Notes: generated from the letters alone by a model not told the origin. Positions 34,264-43,131 are shown, numbered from the stretch's first letter. The stretch: 64,000 nt of DNA from Phycisphaeraceae bacterium (GCA_019636755.1 JAHBWZ010000003.1:62001-126000); one strand, 5' to 3'. Program-made: numbers and translations.

Positions 34264-35169
34264 CTACTCGGCGCGGCCGCCCGGGGGTGATGGCGTTGGT
34301 GATGGCGGGGGTGATGGCGTTGGTGATGGCGTTGGTGATGCCGGCGGCGTGGACGCCGCCGTGGATGCGGGCGCGAGCCCGCGGATCTCGTAACTGATGT
34401 GGACGTTCGCGCTGAGCGTGACGTCACCGGCGACGATCGGCGGTCCACCGGCCGACTCCGCCGATCGTGCCGCCATCGTGAACGCCATCTCCGCCGGTTT
34501 CGGATCCGAGGCATCCAGCGCGATGCGGAGGATCCGGACCAGCGAGACGTCCGCCGCCGCGGCGAGTGCGGCCGCCTCGGATCGCGCCTGGCGCGTTGCT
34601 TCGCGGATCGCCTCCAGCCGGTACTTCTGCGGATCGGCAAGGTCGAACCCGACGACGTTCACGCTGTTGGCGCCGGCGCGATTCGCCGCTTCAACGATCG
34701 CGCCGACGCGGTCCAGCCGGGTCGTGCGGACCGTGAGCGAGTTCGTGACCTCATACCCGGTGATCTGCGGCTTCCAGTCCTCGGCCGGCTGGCGAGGCCG
34801 CCGGGAGTAGGTCGGGCGGAGCGAGAACCGCCCCGTCTCGTACTCGCGCTCCTCCAGCCCGACGGCGACCAGTGCCGAAACCACGCGGCGCATCGCCTCG
34901 TTGTTGCGCTCGAGCGCGGTTCCGGCCTCCGCGTGTTCGGTGACGACCGCGATGGCCAGGTTCGCGCGGTCCGCGGGCCGGCGGAGTTCCGCGCTTCCCT
35001 TGACGACCAGGACCGCCGGGTCCGGCTGCGGCGCCGCCGTCTGCGCCGTCGCCGCGCGAAGGGGGAGCGACAGGAGGCAGAGCAGTGCTGTCGCGCCGAG
35101 CGCCGCCAGGTGGCGGCACGCCTGCGTGTCAGCGGGTCGAGCGTGGGACCGCGGTGAACGTGTCCGCAT
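34264..35169 (-). CDS. Exported SIMPL-domain (DUF541) protein inside the atp cluster
   Basis: 301 residues. A signal sequence (LAALGATALLCLLSLPLRAATAQ) precedes a SIMPL/DUF541 domain: LVVKGSAELRRPADRANLAIAV, IVEAANRAGANSVNVVGF and REATRQARSEAAALA. Members are periplasmic proteins of unclear function; some are linked to signalling or stress. The last ~35 residues are a Ser/Thr/Pro repeat (SPTPSP) encoded by a 12-bp tandem repeat. Its ATG lies 3 nt after the atpH stop, so it is translated with the ATP synthase genes. This gene is not part of the canonical atp order. Confidence 0.82.
   Translation of the reverse strand: MRTRSPRSHARPADTQACRHLAALGATALLCLLSLPLRAATAQTAAPQPDPAVLVVKGSAELRRPADRANLAIAVVTEHAEAGTALERNNEAMRRVVSALVAVGLEEREYETGRFSLRPTYSRRPRQPAEDWKPQITGYEVTNSLTVRTTRLDRVGAIVEAANRAGANSVNVVGFDLADPQKYRLEAIREATRQARSEAAALAAAADVSLVRILRIALDASDPKPAEMAFTMAARSAESAGGPPIVAGDVTLSANVHISYEIRGLAPASTAASTPPASPTPSPTPSPPPSPTPSPPGGRAE
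34286..34345 (-). repeat. 12-bp tandem repeat in the SIMPL gene
   Basis: Five 12-bp units (plus strand ggtgatggcgtt and variants) encode SPTP. A further copy, ggtgatggcgtc at 34208-34219, lies outside the gene in the gap before atpA. Confidence 0.75.
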
Positions 35170-35172
35170 CGG

Positions 35173-35781
35173 TCAGTGCTCCCGGTCCTCGATGATCCGC
35201 GCTGCGCGGGCGCGCACGGCGGCATCGCCGCCAGTGAGCAGCCCCGTGCGAAGGCGACCGAGGCGCGTGGCGATGGAGCCGTCGATCAGGCGATCGCCGA
35301 CGCGGAGCCGGATGCCGCCGATCATCGTCGGATCGGTGGACGCGTGCAGCACCGGCTCCTGCCCGAGGGCCGCCCGGATCCGCTCGGCGATGAACTGGCG
35401 CTGCTGGTCGCCCAGCGGCGCGGCGGTGATGACATCCACTTCGATCCGACCGAGCGACGACTGCACCAGCTGATCGAGCGCCGCGTTGATCGACTCCAGG
35501 TTTCCCAGGCGATGCTTGCGATTGAGCAGCAGCAGGAACCGGAGCGTGAGATCGGTGACGCGGTTCGCGAAGATCTGCCTCAGTGAGCGGCCGCGGTCCT
35601 CCGTGCCGATGATCGGCGACGCGAGGAACTCCCGGAAGCGGCGGTCGCCGCGCCCGATCTCGCAGATCGTCTCGAGTTCGCCCGCGACCTCGGCGAGTTT
35701 CTCGGCGCCGCCGGCGTTCCGTGCCTCCTCGAAGAGGCTTCGGGCGTAGACGCGGGCGACGGCATCGATGTGCATGGCCAT
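35173..35781 (-). CDS. atpH: F1F0 ATP synthase subunit delta
   Basis: 202 residues. The N-terminal helical domain has DAVARVYARSLFEEARNAG and the C-terminal part has IEVDVITAAPLGDQQRQFIAERI and PTMIGGIRLRVGDRLIDGSI, all typical of the delta (OSCP) subunit, which ties F1 to the stator b dimer. It is slightly longer than the usual ~180 residues at the C-terminus (RTGLLTGGDAAVRARAARI). ATG 35781 is used; ATG 35775 is two codons in. It follows atpF by 21 nt and precedes the SIMPL gene by 3 nt. Confidence 0.92.
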   Translation of the reverse strand: MAMHIDAVARVYARSLFEEARNAGGAEKLAEVAGELETICEIGRGDRRFREFLASPIIGTEDRGRSLRQIFANRVTDLTLRFLLLLNRKHRLGNLESINAALDQLVQSSLGRIEVDVITAAPLGDQQRQFIAERIRAALGQEPVLHASTDPTMIGGIRLRVGDRLIDGSIATRLGRLRTGLLTGGDAAVRARAARIIEDREH

Positions 35782-35802
35782 GGGACAGGTCCTGCGGACA
35801 GG

Positions 35803-36336
35803 TCAGCGCGTGCCGACGGTGCGCAACTCCTTGAGGGACTCCTCGACGAGTCGACGCTGATCGTCCGCGTTGATCTCCCGCTCCAGGATCCGCGACGCGA
35901 TCGCGGCACCGAGGACCGCCGCCTCCGCGTGGATCTCGCTGAGCGCGGCGTACTTCGCGGAATCGATGTCGCGCGTGGCCCGCTGCCGCATCTCGGCGAG
36001 GTCCGTCTCGTTCCGGGCGCGGAGTTCGTCCGCGACGGCACGGGCGTCACTGCGGGCCTTCGCGATCATGTCCGCGGCCTCCTGGCGCGCGGTGGCCAGC
36101 GACTGCTCGTACTCGCGCATGGCGGACTCCGCCTTCCGTCGTGCGTCCTCGGCGGCGGCGATCTCGTCGCGGATCTTCCGATCACGGTCCTCGAGTCCTC
36201 CGAGGATCTTCGGCCAGACCTTCGTCGCGAGGACGAAGAAGGCGATCGCGAAGACGACGAGGGTCGTCACGAATGGGAGGATCTGGAATGAGACCGGAGA
36301 TCCGTCCGAGGCGGCGAGCAGCAGTGTTGGCGTCAT
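35803..36336 (-). CDS. atpF: F1F0 ATP synthase subunit b
   Basis: 177 residues. One membrane helix near the N-terminus (LPFVTTLVVFAIAFFVLATKVWPKIL) is followed by a long charged helix (LEDRDRKIRDEIAAAEDARRKAE and on) that forms the peripheral stalk. ATG 36336 gives an N-terminus of the usual length; the frame is open further upstream without support. It lies 95 bp after atpE. Confidence 0.93.
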   Translation of the reverse strand: MTPTLLLAASDGSPVSFQILPFVTTLVVFAIAFFVLATKVWPKILGGLEDRDRKIRDEIAAAEDARRKAESAMREYEQSLATARQEAADMIAKARSDARAVADELRARNETDLAEMRQRATRDIDSAKYAALSEIHAEAAVLGAAIASRILEREINADDQRRLVEESLKELRTVGTR

Positions 36337-36430
36337 CGGGAAAGCGCTCCCATGCAGGTCGCAGGCGATTCGCGCGGGACGTCCCCCGCCCGCGCTCGGC
36401 GGGCGAGGGCCGCTCGCACGACCGGCGCGA

Positions 36431-36745
36431 TCAGCCGAGGATTCCGAGCAGACCGACGACGACGGCGAAGAGCGTGGCACCTTCGACGAGCGCGGCGGCG
36501 ATGATCATGTTGGTGCCGATCGGACCCGACATCTCGGGCTGACGGGCGATCGACTCGACGGCCGAGCCGCCGATGCGGCCGATGCCGAGCCCGGCACCGA
36601 TGACGGCGAGCCCGGCGGCGAGCCCGCCACCGATGCCCTTGCCGAGTCCGGTCATGCTCGACGCGGCATCCTGCGCCAGCGCCTGGTCGGACATGCCAAG
36701 GGCCGCGATGGCGGCGACGGTCGCGATGGAAAGCAGACGCTTCAT
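36431..36745 (-). CDS. atpE: F1F0 ATP synthase subunit c
   Basis: 104 residues. The hairpin of two membrane helices has the Gly-rich first helix (GLAAGLAVIGAGLGIGRIGG), the polar loop ARQPE and the ion-binding Glu in AALVEGATLFAVVVGLL. Gly follows the Glu, not Ser/Thr, and there is no Gln in helix 1, which argues for H+ and not Na+. An N-terminal extension (MKRLLSIATVAAIAALGMSDQALAQ) looks like a cleavable signal peptide, seen in some c subunits. GGAG lies upstream of ATG 36745. The gap to atpB is 161 bp. Confidence 0.95.
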   Translation of the reverse strand: MKRLLSIATVAAIAALGMSDQALAQDAASSMTGLGKGIGGGLAAGLAVIGAGLGIGRIGGSAVESIARQPEMSGPIGTNMIIAAALVEGATLFAVVVGLLGILG

Positions 36746-36906
36746 GATCGATTCACTCTCCTGCTGGATGCGGGGGGGGTTCGGTGTCGTGGTGCCGGGC
36801 GCACGGCCCGTACGGGGCGCGGCGTCGGGCGAGGATGGCGGGGGTGATGACGGGGGCCGCGACGCGGGATGGCACGGGGCACGCGCGGCGCGGCGCGGAT
36901 CCTGGC

Positions 36907-37797
36907 TCAGTGCGCCTCGGCCTCCGCGTGGTGGGCGTGGTCGCCGTGGTGATTCATCTGGCCGAGGAAGACCGCGGTCAGGAACATGAAGATGAACGCC
37001 TGGAGGAAGGCGACGAAGAGTTCGAGGAACGTGATCGCGACGGCCGCGAGGGCCGCGATGGCCGAGATCCCGAGGGCCGCGATCCAGGAGCCGATGCCCT
37101 GCAGCGCCATGAGCCCGAACAGCGCGAGCGTCGCCATCAGCGTGTGCCCGGCGAGCATGTTCGCGAAGAGTCGGATGGCCAGCGCGGCGGGCTTGATGAT
37201 GAGGCCCATGAGTTCGATCGGCACCATCAGCGGCGCGAGGTACCAGGGGGCGCCGCCCAGCAGGTGATGGGCCCAGCCGCCGAGTCCAAGTTCCCGGAAG
37301 GCATGGACCTGGATGGCGACGAACGCGCAGAGTGCCAGCGCCGCGGTGACCGACAGGTTCGCGGTCGGTGTCCCGCCCAGGATCGCGAAGTGGCTGTTGC
37401 CGAACGGCGTCCCGAGCAGGTGCTGCAGGTCGAGCAGCGGCACGAGTCCCAGCACGTTGACGAACAGGATGAAGAAGAAGACCGAGAGCAGGAACGGCAG
37501 CCAGCGCTCCGTCGCATGCCCGAGGACGGGCCGGATCGCCTTGTCCCGGAGGTAGAGGATGATCACTTCCAGGAGCTGGAAGAACCGTCCCCGGGTGAGA
37601 TATCGATCGTTGCCTTCGGACGCGGGTCCGGTCCCGATCGCGGCCGCGGCCTTCGTCATCACCAGGAGCAGCAGCAGGACCACGAGCCCGAGCTGAAAGA
37701 AGTGGATCGTGATGCCGCCGAGAGCGCCGTCCAGCGCCGGCATGTCGAGTGCATGCCCGAGGGGATTGACCTTGTCCGATGCAGCGAGAAGGACCAT
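36907..37797 (-). CDS. atpB: F1F0 ATP synthase subunit a
   Basis: 296 residues, five or six membrane helices. The key stretch is LIIKPAALAIRLFANMLAGHTLMA, which holds the essential Arg facing the c ring, followed by FLELFVAFLQAFIFMFLTAVFLG. The C-terminus is His-rich (MNHHGDHAHHAEAEAH), which is unusual. Subunit a forms the two half-channels of F0. ATG 37797 is used; no strong Shine-Dalgarno is near. It follows the small membrane protein by 32 bp. Confidence 0.93.
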   Translation of the reverse strand: MVLLAASDKVNPLGHALDMPALDGALGGITIHFFQLGLVVLLLLLVMTKAAAAIGTGPASEGNDRYLTRGRFFQLLEVIILYLRDKAIRPVLGHATERWLPFLLSVFFFILFVNVLGLVPLLDLQHLLGTPFGNSHFAILGGTPTANLSVTAALALCAFVAIQVHAFRELGLGGWAHHLLGGAPWYLAPLMVPIELMGLIIKPAALAIRLFANMLAGHTLMATLALFGLMALQGIGSWIAALGISAIAALAAVAITFLELFVAFLQAFIFMFLTAVFLGQMNHHGDHAHHAEAEAH

Positions 37798-37829
37798 CGT
37801 GGGGACGCTACTCCGAGAAGCGGCTCCGT

Positions 37830-38387
37830 TCAGCGAGCGCGGTCGGCGGGGTGGGGATCGGCGGTCCTGCCTGGGATGTACGGCCGCATCGCGGCGGCAT
37901 ACGCCCGGGTCTCTCCGACCAGCGTGGCGGCGTACGCAATCGCCACGGAGAACCAGAGATGGACCGTCCCGCTCGGGGTCGCGGAGTATAACAGGAGGCC
38001 GATTCCGAGTGTGACGAGCAGGCGCACGCCGGACGCGCCCATCCAGACCGCCGGCCACCGATCCAGCGGCCGCGGTCGCCACGGCCGGATGGCCAGCAGC
38101 CCGGTGGTTGCGCCGAGCCCGACGACGAGCGCCCCGAGCGCGCCGGTGGCGAGATCCCAGCCGGTCGCCCCGCGCATCAGCATGACGAGCGTCCACGCCG
38201 CGCCGGCGAACGCGGTGCTGGTCCACACGACCGCGACCAGCCGGGCGGTGGGCAGCGCGAACTCGGGCGGGCGCCATCCCGGGCGGCCGTCGCGGCCCGT
38301 GGAACCCGATGGAGGAGGCACGCCGACCGGTGGCGTTCCATCACCCTCGATCGATTCGTGTGCCGGTGCGCCGTCGCGTGCGATCAT
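37830..38387 (-). CDS. Four-helix membrane protein in the atp cluster (position of atpI/atpR)
   Basis: 185 residues. After a ~45-residue hydrophilic, Pro/Gly-rich N-terminus come four hydrophobic segments (ARLVAVVWTSTAFAGAAWTL, LATGALGALVVGLGATTGLLA, GVRLLVTLGIGLLLYS, HLWFSVAIAYAATLVGET). The spacing resembles the second small subunit often encoded before atpB (AtpI-like). Role in c-ring assembly or in Mg2+ supply is only inferred. Its ATG overlaps the upstream stop as ATGA (38384-38387). Confidence 0.65.
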   Translation of the reverse strand: MIARDGAPAHESIEGDGTPPVGVPPPSGSTGRDGRPGWRPPEFALPTARLVAVVWTSTAFAGAAWTLVMLMRGATGWDLATGALGALVVGLGATTGLLAIRPWRPRPLDRWPAVWMGASGVRLLVTLGIGLLLYSATPSGTVHLWFSVAIAYAATLVGETRAYAAAMRPYIPGRTADPHPADRAR

Positions 38388-38728
38388 CCTGTTCGGTCCT
38401 TCTTCCCGGCTGCCGGCGATGGCCGCGTCTCGCCCGGGGCCGGTGTCGCCCGGCGCGGCGAAGAACCCCCGGGGCCCGGGCCGCTGCCCCGCGATGCGCC
38501 GATGGCCGATCCGCCGGACTCGCGCAGCGCTTCGCGGATGAACTGGATCAGGGCGGACGTGGTCCCGAGCAGGAGCAGGATGACCAGCAGCCAGGGACCG
38601 GTCGAGAGCCATCGATCCAGCAGCCAGCCGATGACCCCCGCGGCCAGAATCTTCGCGGCAAGCGATCCGCCCATCGCGGCGAGCCGGATGAGGCGCTGGA
38701 GTTCGGGGTTGACCGGTTGACCTGCCAT
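38384..38728 (-). CDS. AtpZ/AtpI-like small membrane protein, first gene of the atp cluster
   Basis: 114 residues with two membrane helices (AAMGGSLAAKILAAGVIGWLLD and GPWLLVILLLLGTTSALIQFI). The D after the first helix and the short turn between helices match AtpZ/'F0F1-ATPase subunit' proteins. The C-terminal ~40 residues are Gly/Ser/Pro-rich. It heads the left-reading atp cluster and is divergent from nuoI, with only 73 bp between starts. Confidence 0.72.
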   Translation of the reverse strand: MAGQPVNPELQRLIRLAAMGGSLAAKILAAGVIGWLLDRWLSTGPWLLVILLLLGTTSALIQFIREALRESGGSAIGASRGSGPGPGGSSPRRATPAPGETRPSPAAGKKDRTG

Positions 38729-38801
38729 GCCGTTCCCGGCGCGGAAGGTACCATTGCGGCCCCGCGGCGGCGCCGACGCCCGCCCGCCGCGGCGTGCCGC
38801 C

Positions 38802-39359
38802 ATGACGATCCGAGACGAAGACATCATCCAGATCCGTGCCCCCCGTCTCGGCGTGGGCGAGCAGCTGTTCATCCCCGCCATCTTCAAGGGCCTGGGGACG
38901 ACGTTCCGGCACCTGTTCGAGAACGTCGGCCGGGACGGGAAGCAGAAGAAGAACATCTACGTCGTGCAGTACCCCGAGGAGAAGCGGGACGACCGGCCGG
39001 TCCTCGAGGGCGGGCAGGAGCGTTCGACCTTCCGAGGCGTGCACCGGCTCAACAAGGACGAGGACGGCCGCGTCCGGTGCGTCGCGTGCTTCATGTGCTC
39101 GACGGCCTGCCCGGCGAACTGCATCCACATCGTCGCCGAGGCATCTCCCTGGCCGGATCGCGAGAAGTACCCCAAGCAGTTCGACATCGATGAACTCAGG
39201 TGCATCTTCTGCGGCATGTGCGAAGAAGCGTGCCCGTGCGACGCGATCGAACTCACGCCTCATTACGAGATCACCGGGCTTTCGCGCCAGGAACTGATCT
39301 TCGACAAGTCGAAACTGCTTGAGGTCTACGACCGCACGGTCGGCGAGAAGCCGATGTGA
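38802..39359 (+). CDS. nuoI: NuoI-like ferredoxin subunit (complex I 23-kDa)
   Basis: 185 residues. The N-terminus has FKGLGTTFRHLFENVG (the NuoI amphipathic helix) and the middle has FRGVHRLNKDEDGRVRC. Two 4Fe-4S motifs follow: CVACFMCSTACPANC and CIFCGMCEEACPCDA. NuoI passes electrons between peripheral-arm clusters of NADH:quinone oxidoreductase. No other nuo gene is near, so either the nuo genes are scattered or this is an independent NuoI-type carrier. It diverges from the atp cluster. No terminator seen. Confidence 0.9.
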   Translation: MTIRDEDIIQIRAPRLGVGEQLFIPAIFKGLGTTFRHLFENVGRDGKQKKNIYVVQYPEEKRDDRPVLEGGQERSTFRGVHRLNKDEDGRVRCVACFMCSTACPANCIHIVAEASPWPDREKYPKQFDIDELRCIFCGMCEEACPCDAIELTPHYEITGLSRQELIFDKSKLLEVYDRTVGEKPM

Positions 39360-39683
39360 CGCCGTTCGCCTGCGACTGCCGGGCCGGGCGCATCCGACCG
39401 GACGGTGCGGTTCGCCGGTGCGGCCGTCGTGGGCCGGACGAAGCGCCGCGCGACACTACGCCAGACCGCCCGGAGGGGTTCCCGGCCCGACCCGCGACGG
39501 AGCGACGGGCGCGGACGTGCGGGTCTGCCGACGGACGGGGATGGTGAACCGCCCGACTCGGCGGTACGCTGCCGGCTGTGGAGACGGTCTGCCCGCGACG
39601 GTGCCCCTGAACGCGCCGTCCGGACCCGGTGCCGAGCCGGGTTCCGGGGCACACGTCCGGGACAACGGAGGAGGATCGACATC
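39360..39683. other. Gene-free stretch between nuoI and a dockerin protein gene
   Basis: About 324 bp with no convincing frame or hairpin. It ends with a GGAGGA Shine-Dalgarno for the next gene. Confidence 0.4.
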
Positions 39684-40382
39684 ATGATCGGCATCGTGAC
39701 GGCGCTGCTGCTCTCCGGCGTCGCGGACATGGGCGTGTACAACTGGTGCGTCCGGGTCCTGACCCGCGAGTCATCGTTCTTCGACGTGCGCCGCGGGCTC
39801 TGGCGACCGACGCACGGGATCAACCTCTTCGATCGCATCATCGGCGTCCAGATCACCGGCCCCGGGTCGGCCGTCAGTGCCGCGTGGCTTCCCGTGCCCG
39901 CGGATGGCGCGGTGCGCGAAACTCCCGGCTACGAGTACTCCGACAATGCGAGCAATCTCACGCGGTTCGCATTCGACCTGGTCTGGTCCAGCGGTGCGTG
40001 GCCGATCGTGCTGCCGATCCTGGTCGACGACGCCGGTGCATCGCTGACCGACGTGGAGATCCTGGGTGACTACACCGCCGATCAGGCGGATCCGGAAGTG
40101 CACGTGCTGGTCAACGGCCTCCTCGTCGCGGGCCCGGCTCCGCTGTCGACGATCGTCCCCGGCACACTCGGACTGCGCGACGTCGGCTGGTTCGAGTTCG
40201 CGCCATGCTGCCGCGAGGACTTCGATGAGAGCGGCACTGTCGACAGCGGCGACCTCATGATCCTGCTGGGCGCGTGGGGGCCATGTCCGTCATGCCGCGC
40301 GGATCTGAACAACGACGGCACGGTGGACTTCGACGATCTGCTGCTGTTCCTGACGTCGTGGGGTCCGTGCACACCGGTCTGA
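39684..40382 (+). CDS. Secreted protein with C-terminal dockerin-like domain
   Basis: 232 residues. A short N-terminal hydrophobic segment (MIGIVTALLLSGVAD) may be a signal peptide. The middle (~165 residues) is not recognised; it contains WLPVPADGAV and EILGDYTADQADPEVHV, perhaps a beta-sandwich. The C-terminus has two repeats of the planctomycete dockerin-like form: DFDESGTVDSGDLMILLGAW and DLNNDGTVDFDDLLLFLTSW, each with an Asp-rich Ca2+ loop and ending WGPC. GGAGGA precedes ATG 39684 by 8 nt. Function of the middle part is unknown. Confidence 0.7.
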   Translation: MIGIVTALLLSGVADMGVYNWCVRVLTRESSFFDVRRGLWRPTHGINLFDRIIGVQITGPGSAVSAAWLPVPADGAVRETPGYEYSDNASNLTRFAFDLVWSSGAWPIVLPILVDDAGASLTDVEILGDYTADQADPEVHVLVNGLLVAGPAPLSTIVPGTLGLRDVGWFEFAPCCREDFDESGTVDSGDLMILLGAWGPCPSCRADLNNDGTVDFDDLLLFLTSWGPCTPV

Positions 40383-40604
40383 TGCGCTGCGGGTCTCCCA
40401 CCGGTCCATGCCGCGGAAGGGTGTCCGACCGCGGCCGACCTCTCACCCGTGTGGCCTGTACGGACGCGTCACCAGTCAGCGCCGGGCAAGCGGTCTTCTC
40501 TCCGACTGTGGCGGTCCCGCGATACCGCACTGGGCGCGCCCGGAGGCACCGCACTCGTCCCTCCCCGGACGGCCGCAGGGAAACCTGTGTGGAGAGCGAG
40601 TCCG

Positions 40605-41319
40605 ATGGACGGCGAACCGGCGCAGAAGTCACTGGCGGCCGTGGTGCTCGATGCGATCAGGCGCGGCGATGCTGCGCTTCTTCGCCGGTGCCTCGGTCAG
40701 GGTGCATCGCCCGATGGATGGTGGGATCCGGTCGAAGGCGCCGCGAGGTATCGGCAGACGATCGAGATGCTCGGGCGGCACGCGACCCGGCCGGATGAGT
40801 CGAGTCCGCGCACGGACATGCCGCCGGACATCGAAGCGATGATGCTCGCGGCCTTCGGCGGCGAATGCACGGCTTCCTGGGCGCACGGAATCCCCCTGCA
40901 TCCTGCGGCCGGACGAGGCGCTCATCACCGCCGGCATCGACGTGCACGCCGTGAGCCGCTTCGGCAACGATGCGTTTCAGGAGCGACTCTCTGAAGCGAC
41001 AGGGCCGGATGACGATCCGAACCACCGGGGTGACGGCGGCGCGACGCCGCTGCATCTCTCGTACGAGACGCTCTCCGAGTATGAGCAGGTCGTGCCGTTC
41101 ATGCTTGAACGCGGCGCGGATCCGCGGTTGCGCGACCGGTGGGGGCAGACCGTCATCGACCTCGCGCGGCGGATGATCGCGGGAGAGCATCCACGCTGGC
41201 GCCTCGAGCGAAGCGCGGCCGACGGCGTGCCACCATGCGGATGGAAGACTCCCGCGGAGACGGGCGACGCAGAGTACCGGATGCTCCAACGCCGGGAAGC
41301 CGCGGCGCTGCGCTCCTGA
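40605..41319 (+). pseudogene. Ankyrin-repeat-like gene broken by a frameshift
   Basis: From ATG 40605 the frame reads an ankyrin-type N-terminus (VVLDAIRRGDAALLRRCLGQ). Near 40870-40905 the sense moves to another frame, where it continues as ILRPDEALITAGIDVHAVSRF and GGATPLHLSYETL...FMLERGADPRLRDRWG, clear ankyrin repeats, to a stop at 41319. A single frame shift joins them. It is either a real pseudogene or a sequencing error. GGAG lies ~10 nt before the ATG. Confidence 0.65.
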
Positions 41320-41381
41320 TGGCGGCTTCAACGGGTGCGCATGTCCGCACGGCGACGGCACATCGGAGCAGGCGGTGCATC

Positions 41382-42863
41382 ATGGCGCGACGGAACACCC
41401 GTACCCGGCGGGTCCTCCGGATACACTGTGGCCGTTGCCGCTGCCGCCGGTCGAGCGCTCCAGTGACACCACGCATCGGTACATCCGCGGTCGGATCGAT
41501 CAGGGCGCCGTCACGATCGGTGGTCTCCTGGTGCGTCGCGCTCCTGGTGCTGGGCGGCTGCGTCAGCGTCGGCCCGCCGGGCGCCTCCGAGCAGTCGGCG
41601 ATCGAGCGCGGGGAGATGGCGGTGCTGCTGATGCGCTGGACAGGCACCGTCGAGGGTGAGCCCTTCGCGGCTGCGGCCGGTGCCGGACCGCTGATCAACC
41701 GGTTCTACACCAGCCTCGGCAATCTTGACACGCTGGCGCCGATCCGGGGCTTCGACATCCAGCGGCACCTGACGCGGGAGTCGCGCGAGACGGGCTGGGT
41801 GTATTTCCTGCTGCCCCCGGGCCAGCACATCCTCGTCCTGCGCGGAACCGATCGCGCCGCATTCGACGCGTCCTGTCCGGCCGTGCGGCTGGAGGTACCC
41901 GCAGGCGTTCCCGTCATCTACGCCGGCCATCTGCATGTCGATCTGGATCGTGGGCAGAGACAGCTCCTCCACGTGCCGACGGTTGCGACGTCCCGTGGCC
42001 TGCGCGTCTCCGACGAACGGGAGCACGCCTTCGCGGTCGCCGCGGCGAGCCTGCCGCAGTACCCCGCCCCGCGGGTGGTGCTCATGCGCGTCTACGGCCG
42101 CGCGCCGGATGAAGGCGCGGCGGATCCGAGGCCGCTCGACGGCCTGCTCATCACCGGCGGCCTGACGGTCGATGTCGACGAGTTGCGGCGCCGCGCTGCC
42201 GAGCGCGGCGCGGCGCCCGGCCTGGCGATCAGCGGCGCTGCACTGCAGGCCGGCGGCGCCGCGCCGAACGACCCCCTCGGGGCGATCATCGTGGGTGCGA
42301 CGTTCGTCGCGGGGCTCGCCATCGCGTCCTTCGGCGCCGTCGCCGGGTCCATCGCCGGCGCCGCCGAAGAGGCCCGCTGGCGCGAACACCTGGAGGAGGC
42401 CGCGGCGGCCGTCCGGGCCGCCGACCTGCCGCACCGGATCGCGGAGGAACTGCAGTCGATCATGCCGGCTGCATCGCCGGGTGCGATCGACGTGCACATC
42501 GAGCCCGACACGCAGGTCGAGGACGGGCTCCATCCCGATCGACGGACGCTCGTGGTCCGGATGCTGCCGCTGCTCCTGCGCGAGTGCGCTGAGCGACGGA
42601 CGTTCTGCTTCGAACTGACGGCGCGCGTCCGGCTCTGGGACCCGGACGAACAGCGCTGGGCGTTCGACGAGTACATGGTGTGGACGAACGCGGCGGCGAA
42701 GCGCGAGCCATCGATCTACCTGCGGCCCATACCGCACGAATCGCCGGTGCTTCACCTGGATGAACTCGCAGACCCGTCGGCCGAGGCGATCGTGCGGCAA
42801 CGCCTCGTCGATGGAGCGCGCCATCTGGCGCAGGAGATCGTGCATCGGCTTGGCCGTCCGTGA
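41382..42863 (+). CDS. Predicted large lipoprotein of unknown function
   Basis: 493 residues from ATG 41382. A hydrophobic stretch (VVSWCVALLVLGGC) ends in a lipobox; the ~50-residue region before it is long and Arg-rich, and GTG 41463 would give a normal signal peptide. The mature protein has LPPGQHILVLRGTDRAAFDA and VPVIYAGHLHVDLDRGQRQL. A Gly/Ala-rich hydrophobic segment (GAIIVGATFVAGLAIASFGAVAG) at the middle could cross the outer membrane. The C-terminal part ends in AEAIVRQRLVDGARHLAQEI. No family is recognised. It follows the broken ankyrin gene. Confidence 0.6.
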   Translation: MARRNTRTRRVLRIHCGRCRCRRSSAPVTPRIGTSAVGSIRAPSRSVVSWCVALLVLGGCVSVGPPGASEQSAIERGEMAVLLMRWTGTVEGEPFAAAAGAGPLINRFYTSLGNLDTLAPIRGFDIQRHLTRESRETGWVYFLLPPGQHILVLRGTDRAAFDASCPAVRLEVPAGVPVIYAGHLHVDLDRGQRQLLHVPTVATSRGLRVSDEREHAFAVAAASLPQYPAPRVVLMRVYGRAPDEGAADPRPLDGLLITGGLTVDVDELRRRAAERGAAPGLAISGAALQAGGAAPNDPLGAIIVGATFVAGLAIASFGAVAGSIAGAAEEARWREHLEEAAAAVRAADLPHRIAEELQSIMPAASPGAIDVHIEPDTQVEDGLHPDRRTLVVRMLPLLLRECAERRTFCFELTARVRLWDPDEQRWAFDEYMVWTNAAAKREPSIYLRPIPHESPVLHLDELADPSAEAIVRQRLVDGARHLAQEIVHRLGRP

Positions 42864-43131
42864 CCCGCCTGTGCACCTGCCTCACGCGGCGTCCGTTCAC
42901 GCGGCGGGTCATCCGCAGCCGGGCCCCGTGATCATCGGGCTCCGGCAGACGCGGCATCGCTGCGGACCGATCGGTCGCGCGGCTGCCTTGGGGGGCATCG
43001 CGCCAGCCGGAGTGACGTGGACGCCGTGGGTCGGCGACCGCACCTCCGGGCTCGGTCTGACCGCCGCGTGTGAACGTGGCAAGGGTGGTCCTCGTCCGTA
43101 TCCTGTCCGACAACCGGGGTGAGGGACTTCC

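Noticed and set aside
36431-36745. Na+-type c subunit
   Set aside because: No Gln in helix 1 and Gly after the key Glu; the pattern fits H+ better.
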